Positions 1 to 8,051 of a DNA stretch of 64,000 nt are shown one piece after another. Under the pieces are notes generated by a model. That model did no database searches. It had not been told where the DNA came from and was given only the letters and a program-made list of their open reading frames with translations. Numbering within the stretch: the stretch's first letter is position 1; each line of letters starts with the position of its first letter. This DNA is from CBDCCV01 sp965215025. Its GTDB lineage: Bacteria > Bacteroidota > Rhodothermia > Rhodothermales > Salinibacteraceae. The DNA lies in contig CBDCCV010000001.1 of the NCBI GenBank assembly GCA_965215025.1, positions 372,001 through 436,000 of the forward strand. The letters run 5' to 3'. The translations under genes and the position numbers were made by a program.

Positions 1-289
1 TGGCGGCCACGATCACCTTGCCGCACATCTCGTAGGCCACCCCTTCTTCTTCGCAGAAGGCAACGAGCGCGCGCTTACCCGCGCGGCAGTTCTCGGCCTT
101 GAGCGAGCCTGGCTCGTAGTAGATGCCCGAGTGGATCACGCCCGAGTTGCGGCCCGTCTGATGCGCGGCCACGCGGTCTTCTTTTTCAAGCACGACGACG
201 GATTTTTTCGGATACGCCTCAGCGAGGTGGTGCGCCGTCGCCAGCCCGACGATGCCGCCCCCGATGACCGCCACGTCACACGTTTGCAT
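1..289 (-). CDS. lhgO: L-2-hydroxyglutarate oxidase (partial, 3' end outside window)
   Basis: Only the first 96 residues are inside the window; the rest lies to the left. The N-terminus carries an FAD-binding Rossmann motif (VAVIGGGIVGLATAHHL, about residues 6-22), then LEKE, QTGRNSGVIHSGIYY and PGSLKAENC, which are typical of the LhgO/L2HGDH family. These flavoproteins oxidise L-2-hydroxyglutarate to 2-oxoglutarate and hand electrons to the quinone pool at the membrane. The ATG at 287-289 is the natural start because the dinucleotide-binding beta strand begins six residues later. The gene diverges from the GH113-like lipoprotein gene. A related FAD oxidase cannot be wholly excluded from the N-terminus alone. 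Confidence 0.85.
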   Translation of the reverse strand, partial: MQTCDVAVIGGGIVGLATAHHLAEAYPKKSVVVLEKEDRVAAHQTGRNSGVIHSGIYYEPGSLKAENCRAGKRALVAFCEEEGVAYEMCGKVIVAA

Positions 290-369
290 AAAGCTGCGGA
301 TGAGGAGAAGGATGCGGAGCGCTCGTAGGTATGGCCGGGCCGCCCGTCCGGGTCCCGCCCAGGGCGGAT

Positions 370-480
370 GACGACGGACGGATGACAGCCTGCCCCGCCT
401 GCGGGGACGGACGGCGCTCTTTTTCTGCGGTCGTCCGTCGTCTATCCCCGCATCGAGTGCGGGGCAGGCTGTCGGTCGTC
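370..480. repeat. Nested inverted repeat in divergent intergenic region
   Basis: The gap between lhgO and the next gene contains two interleaved inverted repeats. Positions 384-398 (GACAGCCTGCCCCGC) are a perfect 15-base complement of 459-473. Positions 370-380 (GACGACGGACG) are complementary to 432-442. GTCCGTCGTC-like words recur in another inverted repeat at 35955-36018, so this looks like a genome repeat family rather than an operator. No promoter is assigned. Confidence 0.6.
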
Positions 481-561
481 GCGCCTTGCGCGCAACCCCC
501 GCGCGGCCTCGTCGTTGAGAAGAGCCGATGCCTGCCCCCGCCCCGCCAGCGTCCCGGACGC

Positions 562-1680
562 ATGACGCCCCCCCGATCTCTCCTCTGGTGCGCCTTTCTT
601 TTTGCCTTCCTCGGTGCCGGCCTCTCGGCCTGCACCGCCGAGGCGCCCGCCGAGTCGGCCTCTGCTGAGCCTACGCCCATCGCCGAGGCCGCCCGCACGG
701 CCCCACCGCCCATCCGCGCCGTCACGCTCGATGCGCGGCGCCCGCCCGAAGAGGCCACCTTGCGCACGCTCGCCGAGGACATCGGCGCCACGCACCTTGC
801 GCTGATCGCCTTCGGCTTTCAAGAGCGCAGCGACACGCCGGCGATCCGGATGCATACCGGCGATGCCGACGGCGGCGGCTGGTACAGCGAGACGGACGCC
901 GGCATCCGCACGCTGGCCCGCCAGGCCGATTCGCTGGGCATGGGCCTCATCCTCAAGCCGCACATCTGGATCGGCCATTACAGCGCCGAGGGGCAGGAGC
1001 GCCACAAGATCGGCTTTGAGACGGAGGCCGCGTGGCGGCGCTGGGAGGCGCACTACCGCCGCTTCCTGATGCACTACGCCCGCCTCGCCGAGGAGACCGG
1101 CGCCGACGTGCTCGTCGTCGGCACCGAGCTGGCCGGACCGGCCAAAGCGCGGCCCACCTTCTGGCGCGGCCTCATCGCCGAGGTGCGCGAAGCCTACGCC
1201 GGCCGGCTCACCTACGCGGCCAACTGGTACGCCGAGTACGAGGAGATCGCCTTCTGGGACGCGCTCGACTACGTGGGCGTGCAGGCGTACTTCCCGATTT
1301 CGGAAGAAGACGCTCCCACGCTCGAAGCCTTACGCGCGGGCTGGGCCAAGCACCGCTCCGCCCTCCGGCGGATGCACGAGCGGACGGGCCGGCCTATCCT
1401 TTTCACCGAGATCGGCTACCGGAGCGTGGGCTACGCCGCGCGCGAGCCGTGGCGCTGGCCCAGCCGCGAGGAGACCGCCGCGCCCGATCCAGCCCTGCAG
1501 GCGCGCCTCTACCAGGCTTTTTTCGAGGCGATGTGGGACGCGCCTTTCTTGGCCGGCGCCGTCGTGTGGAAGTGGCACCCGGCGCGCAGCGGCGACCGCC
1601 CGCTCGGCTTCACCCCGCAGAACAAGCCCGCTGCCGAAGTCATCGGCGAGTGGTTTACGGCTCCTCCGGGCGGTTCGTAA
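562..1680 (+). CDS. GH113-like glycoside hydrolase lipoprotein
   Basis: A 372-residue exported protein. The start at 562 is chosen because it opens directly into a lipoprotein signal peptide (hydrophobic stretch then LGAGLSAC, lipid-attached Cys about 24); the upstream in-frame region is repeat DNA. From about residue 50 it follows the TIM-barrel pattern of GH113 (beta-mannanase-type) enzymes: ILKPHIWIG, VVGTEL (candidate acid/base Glu189), and PILFTEIGYRS (candidate nucleophile Glu283), matching the strand 4/strand 7 glutamates of clan GH-A. It would act on the outer face of a membrane on a beta-linked glycan; the substrate is inferred only. Its 3' end overlaps the convergent SemiSWEET gene by 26 bases. 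Confidence 0.75.
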   Translation: MTPPRSLLWCAFLFAFLGAGLSACTAEAPAESASAEPTPIAEAARTAPPPIRAVTLDARRPPEEATLRTLAEDIGATHLALIAFGFQERSDTPAIRMHTGDADGGGWYSETDAGIRTLARQADSLGMGLILKPHIWIGHYSAEGQERHKIGFETEAAWRRWEAHYRRFLMHYARLAEETGADVLVVGTELAGPAKARPTFWRGLIAEVREAYAGRLTYAANWYAEYEEIAFWDALDYVGVQAYFPISEEDAPTLEALRAGWAKHRSALRRMHERTGRPILFTEIGYRSVGYAAREPWRWPSREETAAPDPALQARLYQAFFEAMWDAPFLAGAVVWKWHPARSGDRPLGFTPQNKPAAEVIGEWFTAPPGGS

Positions 1681-1960
1681 GCCGACGCGCGCGCCGGTAG
1701 TGCACGATGAGCGCGACCACGGTGAGCACCAGGACGAGCGTGACGCTGTTGGCCGCGATGATGGGCACGTCGCCCAGGATCAGCCCGTAAATCAGCCAGA
1801 GCACCACGCCCACCGCCAGCGTGCCGAAGGTGCCTAAGGAGAGGTCCTCGCCCGACTTCGTCCGCCACGTCTTGACAACCTGCGGCAGAAACGCCAGCGT
1901 GGTGAGCGTGCCGGCCATGAGGCCGAGCACGGTGACGAGGTCCGGCAGGTAGGCGTTCAT
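1655..1960 (-). CDS. SemiSWEET/PQ-loop sugar transporter
   Basis: About 101 residues, the usual length of bacterial SemiSWEETs, which dimerise to form a small passive sugar channel in the inner membrane. Three hydrophobic segments are visible, with the PQ-loop signature LAFLPQVVKTWRTKS in the first and a positively charged C-terminus. The ATG at 1960 (MNAYLPDLV) is preferred over an upstream in-frame start because the earlier residues are charged and proline-rich. The 3' end overlaps the end of the convergent GH113-like gene. The substrate cannot be read from sequence. Confidence 0.85.
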   Translation of the reverse strand: MNAYLPDLVTVLGLMAGTLTTLAFLPQVVKTWRTKSGEDLSLGTFGTLAVGVVLWLIYGLILGDVPIIAANSVTLVLVLTVVALIVHYRRARRLTNRPEEP

Positions 1961-2047
1961 GCGGCAGGGCGGCTTAGGCAAGGTAGAGACGCCGCTGCTA
2001 CGAGCGCTCCACCGCCTCGTTTCTTCGATTCCTCAGCGCTTCGTTTC

Positions 2048-2716
2048 TTAACCTTCGCGTCGGCTCAGCTTGTGCGCCTGGCGCGTGGGCACGGGGATCT
2101 TGTAGCGCGGCGATGAGCGGAGCGTCAAGTCCACGGCCTCTTCCAGCGTAATCCGGTGGCCGACGCTCACGTACACGGGCTTCGTCCTCGCCCGCGTCCG
2201 CACCAGTGCGCCGACGGTTTCGCCCTTGTCCACGAGCGGGACGTGCGCGCCTTTTTCTTCGCCCAGCTCTTTTTGCGGATGCCCCGTGAGCCGCGACTTC
2301 GCCACGCCAAGCGCCGGGTGGTCCAGGAGCACGCCCAGGTGGCACGCCAGCCCGAAACGGCGCGGATGCGCCCGGCCCTGGCTGTCGAGCATAAACACGT
2401 CGGGCCAGACGGTGAGCTTTTCGAGCGCAGGCAGAATGGCCGGCATCTCGCGGAAGCTGAGCAGGCCCGGCACGTACGGAAACGGCACGGCGCAACGATG
2501 AACGGCCTCATCCACCACGTCCAGGTTGGAAAGCCGTACGACGGAGACGGCCGCCTGCGCCAGATCGCCACGGATCGAGACGTCCACGCCGGCGACGGTC
2601 TGCACCTCTTTTTCCAGCGGCTCGCGGCGCACTTCCGCGGCAAGGCCTTTCTGGATGGCAACGGCCTCTTTCGGCGAGACGTCCCAGGCGTGCGCGTGAT
2701 GGAGGGCGAAGTCCAT
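2048..2716 (-). CDS. nfi: Endonuclease V
   Basis: A 222-residue protein matching endonuclease V along its whole length. This enzyme cleaves the strand next to hypoxanthine (deaminated adenine) and starts its repair. Visible landmarks are VAGVDVSI (first metal-binding Asp), PYVPGLLSFRE, the catalytic region MLDSQGRAHPRRFGLACHLGV, GVAKSRL, and near the C-terminus PVYVSVGHRITLEEA. The ATG at 2716 (MDFALHH) is preferred to a TTG three codons upstream. It reads away from the tRNA-Val gene and stands alone. Confidence 0.93.
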   Translation of the reverse strand: MDFALHHAHAWDVSPKEAVAIQKGLAAEVRREPLEKEVQTVAGVDVSIRGDLAQAAVSVVRLSNLDVVDEAVHRCAVPFPYVPGLLSFREMPAILPALEKLTVWPDVFMLDSQGRAHPRRFGLACHLGVLLDHPALGVAKSRLTGHPQKELGEEKGAHVPLVDKGETVGALVRTRARTKPVYVSVGHRITLEEAVDLTLRSSPRYKIPVPTRQAHKLSRREG

Positions 2717-2765
2717 GCGGATCAAGATCCATGATGAAGATGCGGTGCGAAGCGCGGAGGGGAAC

Positions 2766-2795
2766 TTGACAAGCCAAGGCGCGATACGCTACTTT
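2766..2795 (+). promoter_or_regulatory. Probable promoter of tRNA-Val
   Basis: TTGACA at 2766-2771 is followed after 18 bases by TACTTT at 2790-2795, which also resembles the Bacteroidota TAnnTTTG box. Transcription would begin about 10 bases before the tRNA. The assignment is by pattern and distance only. Confidence 0.5.
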
Positions 2796-2813
2796 CCTTG
2801 TTCAGGAAAGTGC

Positions 2814-2887
2814 GGGTCTATAGCTCAGTTGGTTAGAGCGCGTCGTTGACATCGACGAGGTCAGTGGTTCGAATCCGCTTAGACCCA
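2814..2887 (+). tRNA. tRNA-Val (anticodon GAC)
   Basis: A complete cloverleaf can be folded: acceptor arms GGGTCTA/TAGACCC, D arm GCTC-loop-GAGC, anticodon stem CGTCG/CGACG around loop TTGACAT (anticodon GAC, reading GUC and GUU), and T arm AGTGG-TTCGAAT-CCGCT. The discriminator base is A2887 and CCA is not encoded. Confidence 0.95.
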
Positions 2888-2910
2888 CCCCGCTTAACGC
2901 AAGCCCTTGA

Positions 2911-2950
2911 AAGCGTTCCGCCGCAGCTGCCGGCGGGGCGCTTTTCTTTT
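2911..2950 (+). terminator. Rho-independent terminator after tRNA-Val
   Basis: The arms AAGCGTTCCGCCG and CGGCGGGGCGCTT pair with two G-U wobbles around a short loop and are followed by a T-rich run (TTTTCTTTT). It sits 23 bases past the tRNA and before thrS. Confidence 0.8.
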
Positions 2951-3067
2951 GCGCCCGTGGCGGCGCGGCCGGCCCGCGCGAAACTGCCCTCCGCCGCGCC
3001 GCGTTTTTCTCAGTAGCCGTCTGCTGCTGCTGCTGCTGCAACCCTTTCACGTGAGACAAACCGTTCC

Positions 3068-3090
3068 GTAGGGCGAGGCGCGCCTCGCTC
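3068..3090. repeat. Short palindromic repeat (GTAG...C-rich family), copy 1
   Basis: A perfect 16-base palindrome, GCGAGGCGCGCCTCGC (3073-3088), preceded by GTAGG, in the thrS leader. It belongs to the family also found at 9924, 31417, 32774, 34749, 34804, 52102 and 57254. Confidence 0.6.
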
Positions 3091-3131
3091 CTGCACGTGC
3101 CGCAACGCCATTCCCATTCGCACACCGCCAC

Positions 3132-5126
3132 ATGGCCGAGACCGACATCAGGCAAATCACCATCACCTTCCCCGACGGCTCCGAGCGCCCCTTCGAGGCC
3201 GGGACGACAGGCCTTGAGGTCGCCGAGGCCATCTCGAAAGGCCTTGCCCGCAACGCCCTCGCCGTCAAAGTAGATGGCGAGGTGCGCGACCTCCACCGGC
3301 CCATCGAGGAGGACGCTACCGTGCAGATCCTCACCTGGGACGACGCCGAAGGTAAGATGACCTTCTGGCACTCCTCGGCCCACCTCATGGCCGAGGCCCT
3401 GGAAGCGCTCTACCCCGGCGTCAAGTTCGGCATCGGCCCGCCGATTGAGAACGGGTTCTACTACGACGTGGACCTCTCCGACGCCGAGGACGCCAAGGGC
3501 ACGCTTTCGCAGCACGACCTTGAACAGATCGAGGCGAAGATGCGCGAGTTGGCCAAGCGCGACGCCGCGTACGAATGCCGGCCCGTCTCCAAAAAGGACG
3601 CTGTGGCCTACTTCGAGGACAAGGGCGATCCGTACAAGCTCGAACTCCTCGAAGGCCTGCCCGACGGCGCCATCACGTTCTACACGCAGGGCGGCTTTAC
3701 CGACCTCTGCCGCGGGCCGCACCTCCCCTCCACCAAGCCCATCAAGTACCCGAAGCTCCTCTCAGTGGCCGGCGCGTACTGGCGCGGCGACGAAAAAAGG
3801 CAGCAGCTGACGCGCCTCTACGGCATCTCTTTTCCCAAGAAGAAGCTCCTGGAAGAGCACCTGGAGCGGCTGGAGCTGGCCCGCGAGCGCGACCACCGCA
3901 AGCTCGGGCGCGAGCTGAGGCTCTTCACCTTTAGCCAAAAGGTCGGCCCCGGCCTGCCGATGTGGCTGCCCAAGGGCGCCGTCCTGCGCGAGACGCTCTC
4001 CGATTTTCTCAAAGAGGAGCAGATCAAGCGCGGCTACCAGCCGGTGATCACGCCGCACATCGGCCGGCTCGAACTCTACCAGACGAGCGGGCACTACCCG
4101 TACTACAAGGAAAGCCAGTTCCCGCCCATGCTCGAACGCGATGCAGAGAACGCCGAAGAAAACGGCGAGGAGGAAGGCTACCTCCTCAAGCCGATGAACT
4201 GCCCGCATCACATCATGATCTACAAGGACGCGCGGCACTCCTACCGCGACCTCCCCGTGCGCCTGGCCGAGTTCGGCACGGTGTACCGGCACGAGCAGTC
4301 GGGCGAATTGGGCGGGCTGACGCGCGTGCGCGGCTTCACGCAGGACGACGCCCACATCTTCTGCACGCCCGAGCAGGTGAAAGCCGAGTTCAAGGACGTG
4401 ATCGACCTCACGCTCAAGGTGCTCGATGCGCTCGACTTCACCTCGTTCACGGCGCAGCTTTCCCTGCGCGATCCGGAGAACACGGAAAAGTACATCGGCT
4501 CGGTGGAGCAGTCGCAAAAGGCGGAGCAGGCCATCCGCGAGGCGGCCGACGAGATGGGCCTCGTCGCCACCGAGGTCGTCGGCGAGGCGGCCTTCTACGG
4601 GCCGAAGCTCGACTTCATGGTCAAAGACGCCCTGGGGCGCGAGTGGCAGCTCGGCACCGTGCAGCTCGACTACGTCCTGCCGGAGCGCTTCGACCTCACC
4701 TACATCGACCAAAACGACGAGCGCCAGCGCCCCGTGATGATCCACCGCGCGCCGTTCGGCTCCTTGGAGCGCTTCATCGGCGTCCTGATTGAGCACTGCG
4801 GCGGCGACTTCCCCGCGTGGGTGGCGCCCGTGCAGGCGCGCGTCCTGCCCATCGGCCAGGATTTTTTCTCCTACGCCCGCGAGGTGGCTGAGCGGCTGCG
4901 CAAAAACGGCCTCCGCGTGGAGGTGGACGACTCCGATGAGACCGTCGGCTACAAGATCCGCCAGGCCGAGACGCAAAAGGTGCCGTACATGCTCGTCGTG
5001 GGCGGGCGCGAGGCCGAGGCCGGCACCGTGGCCGTGCGCCGCCACGGCGAGGGGCAGCAAAACGTAGTCTCGGTCGAGGACTTCGCCGCCCGCCTCACCG
5101 AAGAGATCGAGAACGCGACGGCGTGA
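3132..5126 (+). CDS. thrS: Threonyl-tRNA synthetase
   Basis: A 664-residue class II synthetase of normal length that charges tRNA-Thr. An N-terminal TGS domain (ITFPDGSERPFEAGTTG, residues 11-27) is followed by the editing domain with HSSAHLMAEAL (hydrolyses Ser-tRNA-Thr). The catalytic core has LLKPMNCPHHIMIYK (zinc-ligand region), RLAEFGTVYRHEQSGEL (motif 2) and MIHRAPFGSLERF (motif 3), and the C-terminal anticodon-binding domain carries VRRHGEG. It is the first gene of the thrS-infC-rpmI-rplT cluster. No Shine-Dalgarno sequence is evident and no T-box leader was found. Confidence 0.97.
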   Translation: MAETDIRQITITFPDGSERPFEAGTTGLEVAEAISKGLARNALAVKVDGEVRDLHRPIEEDATVQILTWDDAEGKMTFWHSSAHLMAEALEALYPGVKFGIGPPIENGFYYDVDLSDAEDAKGTLSQHDLEQIEAKMRELAKRDAAYECRPVSKKDAVAYFEDKGDPYKLELLEGLPDGAITFYTQGGFTDLCRGPHLPSTKPIKYPKLLSVAGAYWRGDEKRQQLTRLYGISFPKKKLLEEHLERLELARERDHRKLGRELRLFTFSQKVGPGLPMWLPKGAVLRETLSDFLKEEQIKRGYQPVITPHIGRLELYQTSGHYPYYKESQFPPMLERDAENAEENGEEEGYLLKPMNCPHHIMIYKDARHSYRDLPVRLAEFGTVYRHEQSGELGGLTRVRGFTQDDAHIFCTPEQVKAEFKDVIDLTLKVLDALDFTSFTAQLSLRDPENTEKYIGSVEQSQKAEQAIREAADEMGLVATEVVGEAAFYGPKLDFMVKDALGREWQLGTVQLDYVLPERFDLTYIDQNDERQRPVMIHRAPFGSLERFIGVLIEHCGGDFPAWVAPVQARVLPIGQDFFSYAREVAERLRKNGLRVEVDDSDETVGYKIRQAETQKVPYMLVVGGREAEAGTVAVRRHGEGQQNVVSVEDFAARLTEEIENATA

Positions 5127-5234
5127 GGCGTTAAGCGCGAGGCGTGCCCTGCGAAACCTCCCGGCGCGCTTCCGCGTGCGAACAGGTGCTGGCGTTCAGA
5201 CGCCCAGCCGCAGCCATCTACCCGAACAAATCAC

Positions 5235-5247
5235 AGGAAGACTTATC
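5235..5247 (+). promoter_or_regulatory. Ribosome-binding site that sets a non-canonical AUC start for infC
   Basis: AGGAAG at 5235-5240 lies four bases before ATC at 5245-5247, which begins the conserved IF-3 N-terminus (IATKAERVRVNEEI). A distant in-frame ATG at 5176 would add 23 residues with no IF-3 resemblance and has no such site before it. Confidence 0.7.
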
Positions 5248-5766
5248 GCCACGAAAGCAGAACGCGTCCGCGTCAACGAAGAGATCCGCGCCCAGAAGGT
5301 GCGCGTCGTCAAGCCCGAGGGCGGGCACGGCGTGTTCCCCATCGAGGAGGCGCTCGACATCGCCCGGCGGCACGAGCTGGACCTCGTCGAGATCGCCCCC
5401 GGCGCCGAGCCGCCCGTGTGCAAGGTGATCGACTACGGCAAGTACCGCTACGAGCAGCAGAAGAAGGCGAAGGAGCAGCGCAAAAGGGCGCACCAGATGC
5501 AGATGAAGGAGCTGCGCTTCCGCCCGCGCACGGACGACCACGACTTCGAGTTCAAGACCAAGCACGCGCGCGGCTTCCTCGAAGACGGCGACAAGGTCAA
5601 GGCCTACGTGCAGTTCCGCGGGCGCGACATCATCTACAAGGACCAAGGGATGGACCTCCTGCGCCGCTTCATCGAAGAGCTGCAGGACCTCGCCAAGATC
5701 GACCAGCCGCCGAAGATGGAAGGCCGCCGGATGATCACCATCCTCTCGCCGCACAAGAACAAGTAA
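5245..5766 (+). CDS. infC: Translation initiation factor IF-3 (AUC start)
   Basis: A 173-residue protein, close to the usual IF-3 length of about 170-180. It has an N-domain with VNEEIRAQKVRVV and the linker-proximal KVIDYGKYRYEQQKKAKEQRK, and a C-domain with KELRFRPRTDDHDFEFK and VKAYVQFRGRDI. IF-3 binds the 30S subunit and rejects wrong start codons and initiator tRNAs. The start is placed at ATC 5245 because a good Shine-Dalgarno sequence precedes it and homology begins there. Rare starts (AUU, AUC, AUA) at infC are a known autoregulatory device in several bacteria. The gene follows thrS by 118 bases and precedes rpmI. Confidence 0.93.
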   Translation: MATKAERVRVNEEIRAQKVRVVKPEGGHGVFPIEEALDIARRHELDLVEIAPGAEPPVCKVIDYGKYRYEQQKKAKEQRKRAHQMQMKELRFRPRTDDHDFEFKTKHARGFLEDGDKVKAYVQFRGRDIIYKDQGMDLLRRFIEELQDLAKIDQPPKMEGRRMITILSPHKNK

Positions 5767-5944
5767 GGAAAAGGGCGAGCAGGTGAAAGGGAGGATCGCC
5801 TGCGCTGTTGTTCGCGCAAATTTCGCTCTCTTCCTCCCACTCCTCTACTCCCCCTTCATAAATTGCGGAACGTATCGCCCCGTCGCACATAGAGACGTGC
5901 TGCACGACGCGCCGAACCGTTTATTCGATCCGTACCTCAATATT

Positions 5945-6139
5945 ATGCCTAAGCAGAAGTCGCACAGCGGCGCGAGCAAGCGCTTTAAGAAAACGGCCAG
6001 CGGCCGGTACAAGCACAAGCGCCAAGGCCGCCGCCACATCCTCACGAAGAAGTCGCCCAAGCGCAAGCGTCAGCTTCGCAAAGACGGGATGGTGGACAAG
6101 GCCGACGAGCAGCGCGTCAAGCGGATGCTCGACTGCTAA
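5945..6139 (+). CDS. rpmI: 50S ribosomal protein L35
   Basis: A 64-residue basic protein starting MPKQKSHSGASKRFKKTASG and ending with an arginine/lysine-rich helix (RRHILTKKSPKRKRQLRK), the complete L35 pattern. The ATG at 5945 is fixed by homology; upstream in-frame sequence is leader. It lies 178 bases after infC, a gap long enough for the leader structures that L20 binds in other bacteria, though none was demonstrated here. Confidence 0.96.
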   Translation: MPKQKSHSGASKRFKKTASGRYKHKRQGRRHILTKKSPKRKRQLRKDGMVDKADEQRVKRMLDC

Positions 6140-6150
6140 ACGCACGCGCT

Positions 6151-6237
6151 TGTCATCCTGAACGAAGTGAAGGATCTTCCACATCGCTGAATGTCTCCGC
6201 CGAAGGAGATCCTTTCGCGTTGCTCAGGATGACGACA
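6151..6237. repeat. Interspersed inverted repeat (TGTCATCCTGA family), copy 1
   Basis: Outer arms TGTCATCCTGAACG and TGCTCAGGATGACGACA flank a centre with AAGGATCT/AGATCCTT. It lies between rpmI and rplT. Related copies are at 52249-52339 and 53770-53819. Sequences of this kind recur in many bacterial genomes. Confidence 0.85.
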
Positions 6238-6292
6238 TAACAACTCGGCCCCGCCGCCGAGAGCTTTAGACCAGAAGAAGAGAAAAAAGAGA

Positions 6293-6637
6293 ATGCCTCG
6301 CGCAACGAACAAGGTCGCCTCGCGCCGCCGGCGCAAGAAGACGCTCAACATGGCGAAGGGCTACTGGGGCCGCCGCAGCAAAATTTACACGGTCGCCAAG
6401 CACTCGGTGGACAAGGCGTTGCAGTACGCCTACCGGGACCGGCGCCAGCGCAAGCGGCAGTTCAAGCGGCTGTGGATCGCGCGCATCAACGCCGCCGCGC
6501 GGCAGAACGGCATGAGCTACTCGCAGTTCATGGGCGCCTACCGCAAAACCGATCTCGACCTTAACCGTAAGGCGTTGGCCGACCTCGCCGTGCACGACGC
6601 CGACGCCTTCACCGAGATCGTCGCGCACGTCAAATAG
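6293..6637 (+). CDS. rplT: 50S ribosomal protein L20
   Basis: A 114-residue protein of standard L20 length. It begins MPRATNKVASRRRRKK and contains KGYWGRRSKIYTVAKHSV, ALQYAYRDRRQRKRQFKRLWI and RINAAARQNGMSYSQFM, the family signatures. L20 nucleates 50S assembly on 23S rRNA and in many bacteria represses its own operon. It is separated from rpmI by 153 bases holding an interspersed repeat and is closed by a strong terminator at 6669-6718. Confidence 0.97.
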   Translation: MPRATNKVASRRRRKKTLNMAKGYWGRRSKIYTVAKHSVDKALQYAYRDRRQRKRQFKRLWIARINAAARQNGMSYSQFMGAYRKTDLDLNRKALADLAVHDADAFTEIVAHVK

Positions 6638-6668
6638 CCCGCCCGCCCTTGACGTGCCGCGACGACTG

Positions 6669-6718
6669 AACGTCCCGCCCCGGCCCTCACCGGCCAGGCG
6701 GGACGTTCTTATTTTTTG
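6669..6718 (+). terminator. Strong rho-independent terminator after rplT
   Basis: AACGTCCCGCC pairs exactly with GGCGGGACGTT, enclosing a second pair CCGGCC/CCGGCC-like core, followed by TTCTTATTTTTT. It ends the ribosomal-protein transcript before the restriction-modification genes. Confidence 0.92.
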
Positions 6719-6737
6719 CCTCCACTTGCCTTATTGC

Positions 6738-8051
6738 ATGGCTTACGCAACACAGACCAGAAAAGGCGAAGAACTTAATCGAATCTACCCCGATGACCTA
6801 CCCGTGCATCGGTGGTATCGATTTGTTTTGTCGTATCCGCCTCACATCGTGCGGGACTACATTGACCAGTTCGGACTCACACAGGACCACCGCGTGCTCG
6901 ACCCTTTTTGCGGCACGGGTACGACGGTCGTCGAATGCAAAAAGCAGGGCATCCCGAGCGTTGGCTTCGAGAGCAACCCGGTCGTTCAATTTGCTGCACG
7001 GGTAAAGACGTCCTGGGACGTTGACCCCGATGCGCTTGAAGCGCACGCCGGGATGGTTGCCGACGCTGCGAACGGACTCCTGTGTGAGGAAGGCGTAGAA
7101 GACGAGCCGTTCTTTGCTCCTCCCAACGAAGCGCCGCGCAGGCTCCGCACGCTAGATGACGAGAGAGCACGGCTGCTTATCAAAGGGTCGATAAGCCCTA
7201 AGCCACTTCACAAGGTGCTTGCGCTTCAAGAAAAGCTCGGCGAGATGCACTGCGAGGTTCTCACTGATCATGAGCGCCTGGCTCTGGCAAAGCAACTCGT
7301 CCACACCATCAGCAATCTTCGATTCGGCCCAGAAGTAGGGGCGGGGAAGGCGAAGGAGGACGCACCCGCCATCCGGCCTTGGTTGGAAAGCATTCAAGAG
7401 ATGACGGCTGATCTGAGAGCCGTTCGAGACCAACGGCATACCTTTACCGATGTATGGAGGATTGATTCTCGAAACTTGGCGGGCAAGCTGAAGCCGGCTT
7501 CCATCGATGCCGTCATTACGTCACCACCGTATCCAAACGAGAAGGATTACAGCCGCACGACACGCTTAGAATCCGTGCTGCTCGGGTTCATGAGCAACCG
7601 TAAGGACTTGCGGGAGCACAAAAAGAGGCTTCTCCGTTCTAATACACGCGGCGTGTATGTAACCGATGACGACGATCAGCACATTGAAGCGTTTCCGCGC
7701 GTGAAACAACTAGCTGACCAGATAGAAGTAAGGCGACGCGAACTGAACAAAACGTCTGGGTTTGAAAAGCTTTACCACCGCGTCGTTCGGCTTTACTTCG
7801 GCGGCATGGCGCAGCACCTCAAAACGTTGCGGCCGGCACTCAGGCCGGGCGCTCAACTCGCCTATGTAGTTGGCGACCAAGCATCTTACTTTCGCATCCC
7901 GATTCGCACAGGTCAGATCTTGGCTGAGATCGCTGAAGGATTGGGGTACGAGGTGTCTGGCCTCGACCTCTTCCGCACCCGTTTCTCAACGACCACACAA
8001 GAGGAGTTGCGCGAAGAAGTGTTGCTGCTGAAGTGGAATCCGAGGAACTGA
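6738..8051 (+). CDS. Site-specific DNA methyltransferase of a restriction-modification pair
   Basis: A 437-residue amino-methyltransferase (N4-cytosine or N6-adenine type). The SAM-binding motif I is LDPFCGTGTTV (residues 54-64) and the catalytic motif IV is TSPPY (261-265), in an I-then-IV order with a long insert that could hold target recognition. The start at 6738 (MAYATQTRKG) is used because an upstream in-frame start at 6654 would read through the rplT terminator. Its stop overlaps the next gene's start (TGATG), which implies coupled translation. Codon use and lower G+C set it apart from flanking genes. The modified base and recognition site cannot be deduced. Confidence 0.85.
   Translation: MAYATQTRKGEELNRIYPDDLPVHRWYRFVLSYPPHIVRDYIDQFGLTQDHRVLDPFCGTGTTVVECKKQGIPSVGFESNPVVQFAARVKTSWDVDPDALEAHAGMVADAANGLLCEEGVEDEPFFAPPNEAPRRLRTLDDERARLLIKGSISPKPLHKVLALQEKLGEMHCEVLTDHERLALAKQLVHTISNLRFGPEVGAGKAKEDAPAIRPWLESIQEMTADLRAVRDQRHTFTDVWRIDSRNLAGKLKPASIDAVITSPPYPNEKDYSRTTRLESVLLGFMSNRKDLREHKKRLLRSNTRGVYVTDDDDQHIEAFPRVKQLADQIEVRRRELNKTSGFEKLYHRVVRLYFGGMAQHLKTLRPALRPGAQLAYVVGDQASYFRIPIRTGQILAEIAEGLGYEVSGLDLFRTRFSTTTQEELREEVLLLKWNPRN

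Noticed and set aside
3020..3042. CTG trinucleotide run
   Set aside because: Six or so units of a triplet in GC-rich non-coding DNA; too short and with no sign of function.
2951..3131. Possible T-box or other riboswitch in the thrS leader
   Set aside because: No T-box sequence or specifier hairpin could be seen; the leader holds a terminator, a CTG-repeat tract and a short palindrome.
3762..5060. 432-codon minus-strand frame opposite thrS
   Set aside because: It is the antisense shadow of a clear thrS gene; high third-position G+C keeps the opposite strand open and the product has no domain.
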